A DNA stretch of 9,937 bases from Actinoplanes liguriensis (lineage in GTDB: Bacteria; Actinomycetota; Actinomycetes; Mycobacteriales; Micromonosporaceae): the NCBI GenBank assembly GCA_000715855.1, contig KL571258.1:12421-22357 (forward strand). The letters are read 5' to 3'. The notes under the pieces are model-generated. The model saw nothing but the letters and a program-made list of their open reading frames with translations, searched no databases and was not told the DNA's origin. A program made the translations under genes and the position numbers. Numbering within the stretch: the stretch's first letter is position 1; every line of letters starts with the position of its first letter. This document shows positions 6,847 through 9,937 of this stretch, one piece after another.

Positions 6847-6861
6847 ATACGCATTGCGCAG
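6847..6861. promoter_or_regulatory. Lrp-type operator site A
   Basis: Read on the minus strand this is CTGCGCAATGCGTAT, centre 6854. Its 14-base core is the exact reverse complement of site B at 6909-6922. It lies just upstream of the permease Shine-Dalgarno, within the leader or promoter of the operon. Fifteen-bp palindromic sites are usual for Lrp/AsnC regulators, and such a gene begins at 7014. Confidence 0.7.
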
Positions 6862-6877
6862 CTTCGTATGCCATCCG

Positions 6878-6892
6878 CTGCGCGTTTCGTTG
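6878..6892. promoter_or_regulatory. Degenerate Lrp-type operator (middle site)
   Basis: CTGCGCGTTTCGTTG matches site C at 10 of 15 positions, including the complete left half CTGCGC. Its centre at 6885 is 31 bp from both site A and site B. On sequence alone it is weak; the spacing is what supports it. Confidence 0.45.
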
Positions 6893-6908
6893 TGCCGGGA
6901 CGCTAGCA

Positions 6909-6923
6909 CTGCGCAATGCGTAC
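6909..6923. promoter_or_regulatory. Lrp-type operator site B
   Basis: CTGCGCAATGCGTAC, centre 6916, shares its first 12 bases with site C. It is the inverted twin of site A, 62 bp away, about six helical turns. Confidence 0.7.
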
Positions 6924-6938
6924 ACGGAAGGGTTTCTT

Positions 6939-6953
6939 CTGCGCAATGCGCAG
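6939..6953. promoter_or_regulatory. Lrp-type operator site C (perfect palindrome)
   Basis: CTGCGCAATGCGCAG is a perfect 7+1+7 palindrome, centre 6946, 30 bp from site B. It is the best consensus site and the closest of the set to the regulator gene. It would serve repression or activation of the divergent operon and possibly autoregulation. Confidence 0.75.
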
Positions 6954-6969
6954 TCGAACGCCGGTTTTA

Positions 6970-6985
6970 CCACGCGGAAACGTGG
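6970..6985. repeat. Short inverted repeat upstream of the lrp-type gene
   Basis: CCACG and CGTGG flank a 6-nt spacer. The sequence differs from sites A-C, but its centre (about 6977.5) continues the roughly 31-bp spacing and overlaps where the -35 region of the regulator gene should lie. It is a possible fifth contact site or another factor's operator; support is weak. Confidence 0.35.
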
Positions 6986-7001
6986 TCCACAGCCGTTTCG
7001 C

Positions 7002-7007
7002 TACGCT
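7002..7007 (+). promoter_or_regulatory. -10 element for a probable leaderless transcript of the lrp-type gene
   Basis: TACGCT fits the actinobacterial TAnnnT -10 pattern. Its last T is at -7 if transcription starts on the A of the ATG at 7014. No Shine-Dalgarno precedes that ATG. Both facts point to a leaderless mRNA. No good -35 hexamer is visible. Confidence 0.5.
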
Positions 7008-7013
7008 TTCCGC

Positions 7014-7469
7014 ATGCCGGAGCACACTCTCGACGAGCTCGACCGCGCGATCGTCCACGAACTGGAGGAGGACGGCCGGCGCGCGTTGCGCGAGATCGCC
7101 CGCAACCTCGGCTCGTCGGAGGCGACCGTCCGGGCCCGGGTCAAACGCCTGCAGGACGCCAACATCCTGCGGATCGTCGCGTTCGCCGACCCCGAGCAGC
7201 TCGGCAACACCCACCTCAGCCTGGTGTTCCTCACCGTCGACCCGGTCCGGCACGCCGACGTGGTCGCCGCGCTCGTGGAGTTCCCCGAGGTCACCTACGT
7301 CTCCACGGTCCTGGGCCGGGCCGACCTGTGCGCCGAGGTGATGACCGCCGACAACGCGGCGCTCTGGTCCTTCCTGAACGAGAAGGTCGCCCGGATCGAG
7401 GGCGTGCGCGGCACCGAGACCACGCCGATCCTCAAGGTCCACAAGCTGCGCTACGCGACTCCGGGATAG
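7014..7469 (+). CDS. Lrp/AsnC-family transcriptional regulator
   Basis: This 151-residue DNA-binding regulator has a helix-turn-helix domain at about 7-55 (LDELDRAIVHELEEDGRRAL, then EIARNLGSSEATVRARVKRL) and the ligand-sensing RAM/AsnC domain at about 65-145. The GRADLCAEVMTAD stretch from residue 101 is the usual effector-pocket and oligomer region. Length and domain order are typical. Family members form octamers, bind amino acids or related metabolites, and often control a divergent transporter or catabolic gene. Here the divergent operon starts with an APC permease, and 15-bp palindromes fill the shared upstream region. The ATG at 7014 is chosen because the HTH homology begins right after it and upstream sequence is operator DNA. 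The P450 gene follows after 3 nt, so the two are probably co-transcribed. Confidence 0.93.
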   Translation: MPEHTLDELDRAIVHELEEDGRRALREIARNLGSSEATVRARVKRLQDANILRIVAFADPEQLGNTHLSLVFLTVDPVRHADVVAALVEFPEVTYVSTVLGRADLCAEVMTADNAALWSFLNEKVARIEGVRGTETTPILKVHKLRYATPG

Positions 7470-7472
7470 CCG

Positions 7473-8624
7473 ATGACCCTCGACTTCGCGGACCCGGGGT
7501 TTCTCGCCGACCCGTACCCGGCGCTCGCCGAGCTGCGTGAACGCGCGCCGCTGAGCTGGCACGAGCCGACCGGGCGGTTCCTGGCGGCCGGGCACGCCGA
7601 GGCGAACGCGGTGCTGCGGGACCGTCGCCTCGGCCGGTTCTGGACCGACCGCGAGCCGGCCGGCGTGTGGGAGCCGTTCAACACGCTGCACCGCAACCAG
7701 ATGATGGAGAACGAGCCGCCCGTGCACACCCGGCTGCGCGGACTGGTCGCCTCGGCGTTCGCGCGGGGACACGTCGAGCGGCTCGGGCCGTCCCTGCACC
7801 GCGAGGCGGCCCGGCTGCTCTCCCTCGCCGGCCCGGAGCTCGACCTGCTCGCCGACCTGGCCGAGCCGCTCGCGGTGACCGTGATCGCGGAGCTCCTGGG
7901 CGTGCCCCAGGCCGATCGGCATCGGCTGCGACCCTGGTCGGCGGCGATCGTGCGGATGTACGAGGTTACCCGCACCGCGCCGGACGAGGCCGCCGCGCTC
8001 ACCGCGTGCCGCGAGTTCGCCGACTACCTCGGCCACCTGGCCGCCCGCCGTCGCGCCGACCCGCGGGACGACCTGATCAGCCACCTCACCGAGGCCGCGC
8101 TCACCGGCCCCGAGTTGGTCGCGTCCGCGATCCTGCTGCTCAACGCCGGTCACGAGGCGTCGGTCAACGCGCTCGGCGGGGGAGTCGTGGCGCTGATGCG
8201 CCACCGGAAGCAGTGGCAGCGGCTGGTCGCCGACCGCGGGCTCCTCCCGTCCGCGATCGAAGAATTCCTCCGGTACGACCCACCGCTGCACCTCTTCGTC
8301 CGGACCGCGGCCGCCGACGTGGTGATCGGTGGCGTCACCGTGCCCGCCGGCGCCGACGTGGCCGCGCTGCTCGGCGCCGCCAACCGGGATCCGCTGGTCT
8401 TCGCCGAGCCGGACGTGTTCGACGTCGGCCGCGACCCGAACCCGCACCTCGGCTTCGGCGCCGGCCTGCACTTCTGTCTCGGCGCCCCGCTGGCCCGGCT
8501 GGAGATGCGGGCCGCCCTGGGCGCGCTCGTGGACCGGTGGCCGGGCCTCTCGCTCGCCGCCGAGCCACCGCAACGGCCGACGTTCGTGCTGCGTGCTTTC
8601 CGCGAGGTCCGGCTGAAGGGCTGA
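7473..8624 (+). CDS. Cytochrome P450
   Basis: This 383-residue soluble bacterial P450 is slightly shorter than the usual 400. It has the heme loop FGAGLHFCLG (328-337) with axial Cys335, the K-helix ExxR as Glu264-Phe-Leu-Arg267 followed by YDPP, and the C-helix HTRLRGLVASAF (85-96). The I-helix reads AGHEAS (225-230), so the conserved Thr involved in O2 activation is Ala229, followed by Ser230. It would hydroxylate a small molecule using ferredoxin-type partners. No ferredoxin or ferredoxin reductase of the P450 type is adjacent. The ATG lies 3 nt after the regulator's stop, with only a weak GGGATAG-like ribosome site. It may act on the same substrate as the divergent operon (inference). The subfamily cannot be assigned by eye. 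Confidence 0.94.
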   Translation: MTLDFADPGFLADPYPALAELRERAPLSWHEPTGRFLAAGHAEANAVLRDRRLGRFWTDREPAGVWEPFNTLHRNQMMENEPPVHTRLRGLVASAFARGHVERLGPSLHREAARLLSLAGPELDLLADLAEPLAVTVIAELLGVPQADRHRLRPWSAAIVRMYEVTRTAPDEAAALTACREFADYLGHLAARRRADPRDDLISHLTEAALTGPELVASAILLLNAGHEASVNALGGGVVALMRHRKQWQRLVADRGLLPSAIEEFLRYDPPLHLFVRTAAADVVIGGVTVPAGADVAALLGAANRDPLVFAEPDVFDVGRDPNPHLGFGAGLHFCLGAPLARLEMRAALGALVDRWPGLSLAAEPPQRPTFVLRAFREVRLKG

Positions 8625-8659
8625 TGCGGTCCAACCTTCAATGATTCGGGTCCGGTCGA

Positions 8660-8682
8660 ACGGATGGCCCGCCGAGATCCGT
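8660..8682 (+). terminator. Weak hairpin downstream of the P450 gene
   Basis: ACGGAT (8660-8665) and ATCCGT (8677-8682) form a 6-bp stem with an 11-nt loop, 36 nt after the P450 stop. No T-tract follows. It is a possible weak terminator or a chance structure. The rest of the gap 8625-8724 shows nothing clear except the ribosome site of the next gene. Confidence 0.25.
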
Positions 8683-8710
8683 AGTCATGCGAGATTGGCG
8701 CGCGTGTTCG

Positions 8711-8716
8711 AGGAGG
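8711..8716 (+). promoter_or_regulatory. Shine-Dalgarno of the 62-residue gene
   Basis: AGGAGG lies 8 nt before the ATG at 8725. It selects this start over the in-frame ATG at 8641, which has no ribosome site and would add 28 residues of unlikely composition. Confidence 0.7.
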
Positions 8717-8724
8717 CCCCGTTG

Positions 8725-8913
8725 ATGGAAGAAGCATTCGTGGCGTACAACGCCGGTCATGCCGACGGCTCGGCCGGCCGGCGCGACACCCGGTCGGCCG
8801 AGGACCCGGAGACCGGGCCGGACTACCGCATCGGCGTGGTCGACGGCAGCGTCGCGGCGTTCCAGGCCGAACTGATCGCCGAGGTCCGCCGGCTCCTGGG
8901 CGAGGCCCACTGA
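8725..8913 (+). CDS. Small hypothetical protein (62 aa), acidic
   Basis: This small acidic protein begins MEEAFVAYNAGHADG and ends with a predicted amphipathic helix (AAFQAELIAEVRRLLGEA). Its centre is rich in Gly, Asp, Glu and Pro (DPETGPDYRIGVVDG). There is no signal peptide, membrane segment, cysteine or recognised domain. Codon usage matches the neighbours and it has a good ribosome site, so it is probably real. It has the look of short conserved actinobacterial proteins of unknown function, but I cannot name a family. It stands alone between the P450 and the astacin gene, about 100 nt and 91 nt from each. Confidence 0.65.
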   Translation: MEEAFVAYNAGHADGSAGRRDTRSAEDPETGPDYRIGVVDGSVAAFQAELIAEVRRLLGEAH

Positions 8914-8935
8914 GAAGCGGCCTGTCGGATCTCGG

Positions 8936-8996
8936 ACCCCCGGGCTGACTCGGCAGCGCCTGTTGACCAGGCTGGAGGCGACGCGATCCCGGGGGT
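8936..8996. repeat. 9-bp inverted repeat upstream of the astacin gene
   Basis: ACCCCCGGG (8936-8944) and CCCGGGGGT (8988-8996) are perfect reverse complements separated by 43 nt. The right arm overlaps the G-rich ribosome-binding area of the astacin start, so a long-range hairpin could mask it. A TTGACC at 8963-8968 inside the loop resembles a -35, but no convincing -10 follows. In GC-rich DNA such a repeat may be chance. Confidence 0.35.
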
Positions 8997-9004
8997 GAGC
9001 CGTC

Positions 9005-9799
9005 GTGGCCGGTGACCAGGGTGAGTTCCGCGGAGGCGAGCGCGGCACCGCGATGATCTCCGGGGTCGAGTTCGGTCCCCGGCCGGTCATCTTCAGCCGG
9101 GTCGACGGTCTGGCGATCTTCGAGGGAGACATCGTCCTCGGCACCGTCGACCAGCTCGAACGGCAACTGGCCGAAGCCCGCCGGCACGCCGCGACGGGTG
9201 ACCTCGCCACCGCGATCGGCATCAGCGGGACGCGTTTTCGCTGGCCCGGCGCCCTCGTCCCGTACGAGATCGACCCCGCCCTGCCGAACCCCGCGCGGGT
9301 GACCGACGCGGTCGCGCACTGGGAGGCGAACACCCGGATCCGGTTCGTCGTCCGCACGGCGGCGAACGCGGCCCGGTTCCCGGACTACGCGCGCTTCAGC
9401 GACCAGGGCGGCTGCTCGTCGTTCGTCGGCATGCAGGGCAACGGCGCCCAGACACTCAGCCTCGGAACCGGTTGCTCCACCGGGAACGTGATCCACGAGA
9501 TCGGGCACGCGGTCGGGCTCTGGCACGAACAGAGCCGCGAGGACCGGGACATGTTCGTCCGGATCAACTGGGCCAACATCCAGCCCGGGCGGGAACACAA
9601 CTTCGACCAGCACCTCACCGACGGCGACGACCGCGGCGCCTACGACTACGGGTCGATCATGCATTACCCGCGTACGGCGTTCAGCGCCAACGGCCAGGAC
9701 ACGATCGTCCCGCTGTCGCCCGGCGTGCCGATCGGGCAGCGCACGGCGCTCTCCGCCGGGGACGTGGCCGGCGTGCACGAGATGTACCCGGCTCGCTGA
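9005..9799 (+). CDS. Astacin-family (M12A) zinc metalloprotease, zymogen form, without visible signal peptide
   Basis: This 264-residue endopeptidase has His164, Glu165, His168 and His174 in the extended zinc motif HEIGHAVGLWHEQSR, followed by EDRDMFVRINW. The Met-turn SIMHYP (217-222) carries Met219 and the fifth-ligand Tyr221. Residues 39-42 are FEGD, the astacin propeptide motif whose Asp blocks the zinc (aspartate switch). The mature domain probably begins around 73-80. Cys137 and Cys157 have the 20-residue spacing of the astacin Cys64-Cys84 disulfide. The start is GTG at 9005 with a G-rich ribosome site; an in-frame TGA at 8996-8998 rules out an earlier start, and ATG at 9053 is the alternative. 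Neither start gives a hydrophobic signal segment, although the disulfide suggests export. The gene is monocistronic, with a hairpin after the stop. Confidence 0.92.
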   Translation: MAGDQGEFRGGERGTAMISGVEFGPRPVIFSRVDGLAIFEGDIVLGTVDQLERQLAEARRHAATGDLATAIGISGTRFRWPGALVPYEIDPALPNPARVTDAVAHWEANTRIRFVVRTAANAARFPDYARFSDQGGCSSFVGMQGNGAQTLSLGTGCSTGNVIHEIGHAVGLWHEQSREDRDMFVRINWANIQPGREHNFDQHLTDGDDRGAYDYGSIMHYPRTAFSANGQDTIVPLSPGVPIGQRTALSAGDVAGVHEMYPAR

Positions 9800-9814
9800 C
9801 CAGGATCTTCACGA

Positions 9815-9837
9815 GTGGCGATCACGCCCGTCGCCAC
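9815..9837 (+). terminator. Hairpin terminator candidate after the astacin gene
   Basis: GTGGCGA (9815-9821) and TCGCCAC (9831-9837) form a perfect 7-bp stem around a 9-nt loop, 16 nt after the TGA stop. There is no T-run, as is common in actinobacteria. It would separate the astacin gene from the tRNA unit. Confidence 0.5.
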
Positions 9838-9853
9838 CCACGATGACCCCGCT

Positions 9854-9883
9854 TTGGCATCGGGGCCGGGGCTCGGCTAAGGT
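9854..9883 (+). promoter_or_regulatory. Housekeeping sigma promoter for the tRNA gene
   Basis: TTGGCA (9854-9859) and TAAGGT (9878-9883) with an 18-bp spacer match the -35/-10 pattern of the primary actinobacterial sigma factor. The predicted start near 9890 lies about 26 nt before the mature tRNA 5' end. Confidence 0.55.
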
Positions 9884-9915
9884 TTCATTCGTCGCCGGGG
9901 AGACCGGGCGGCAAC

Positions 9916-9937
9916 GCGGAAGTGGCGCAGTGGTAGC
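9916..9937 (+). tRNA. Partial tRNA, probably tRNA-Gly, truncated by window end
   Basis: The last 22 bases, starting GCGGAAGTGGC and ending with GCAGTGGTAGC, match the acceptor arm and D-stem/D-loop start of actinobacterial tRNA-Gly(GCC). T8-type position 8, the D-arm GC and GGTAGC are in register. The anticodon lies beyond the window, so the identity is by resemblance only. Confidence 0.7.

Noticed and set aside
5421..6854. Long N-terminal extension of the NodB-fold hydrolase through the permease
   Set aside because: It is the permease in another frame; GTG 5420 with GAGGAGG fits the start and the fold begins at once.
6833..6973. N-terminal extension of the permease up to 6973
   Set aside because: It would encode the operator repeats, has Arg/Ala/Cys-rich non-membrane sequence, and ignores the AGGAGGT site next to GTG 6832.
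6903..8573. Long open frame on the minus strand antisense to the regulator and P450
   Set aside because: Its translation is Arg/Gly/Val-rich without domain features, and both + strand genes are well-supported families. GC-rich codon bias creates such mirror frames.
8963..8968. TTGACC as -35 of an astacin promoter
   Set aside because: No TAnnnT element at 16-19 bp downstream, so a promoter is not supported.
8150..9778. Long open frame on the minus strand across the P450 end, small gene and astacin
   Set aside because: Antisense to clear coding sequence, no recognisable motif, low-complexity Arg/Pro/Ser composition.

Overview
The window is GC-rich DNA with strong G/C third-position bias, GTG starts, a short hypothetical protein, an apparently leaderless regulator gene and terminator-like hairpins without T-tracts. 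This fits a high-GC actinomycete. A Micromonosporaceae/Actinoplanes-like host is a guess from protein style only. The first 19 bases are not genomic: they are the Tn5/Nextera mosaic-end adapter, so position 1 is an assembly or read edge.

Layout. (1) 21-401 (+): 3' part of a membrane-anchored VWA-domain protein. (2) 402-545: a convergent intergenic gap holding two tandem copies of a hairpin-forming repeat. (3) 546-6832 (-): a seven-gene operon, listed in transcription order: APC-family permease, CE4/NodB-type deacetylase or amide hydrolase, C45-type Ntn acyltransferase/hydrolase, VOC protein, SDR dehydrogenase, Rieske non-heme iron oxygenase, and FMN/[2Fe-2S] oxygenase reductase. Every junction overlaps by 4-11 nt, except for an 11-nt gap before the Rieske gene, where the Shine-Dalgarno sits on the upstream stop codon. 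(4) 6833-7013: a divergent control region with a series of Lrp-type operator palindromes at about 31-bp centre spacing. (5) 7014-8624 (+): an Lrp/AsnC regulator and, 3 nt later, a cytochrome P450. (6) 8725-8913 (+): a 62-residue hypothetical protein. (7) 9005-9799 (+): an astacin-family (M12A) zinc metalloprotease with a propeptide FEGD switch but no signal peptide. (8) 9854-9937: a promoter and the first 22 bases of a tRNA, probably tRNA-Gly, cut by the window end.

How the genes may work together (inference). The permease operon looks like a catabolic or modification pathway for a small nitrogen-containing compound. The steps would be uptake by the APC permease, hydrolysis of amide/imide or acyl bonds by the CE4 and C45 enzymes, hydroxylation or O/N-demethylation by the Rieske oxygenase with its own reductase, and oxidation by the SDR. 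The divergent Lrp-type regulator, sitting over phased operators, would sense the compound or a product. The P450 is co-transcribed with the regulator and may act on the same substrate. I do not recognise this gene combination as a characterised pathway, and it is the best candidate for an undescribed system here. The astacin, the small protein and the VWA gene look unrelated to it.
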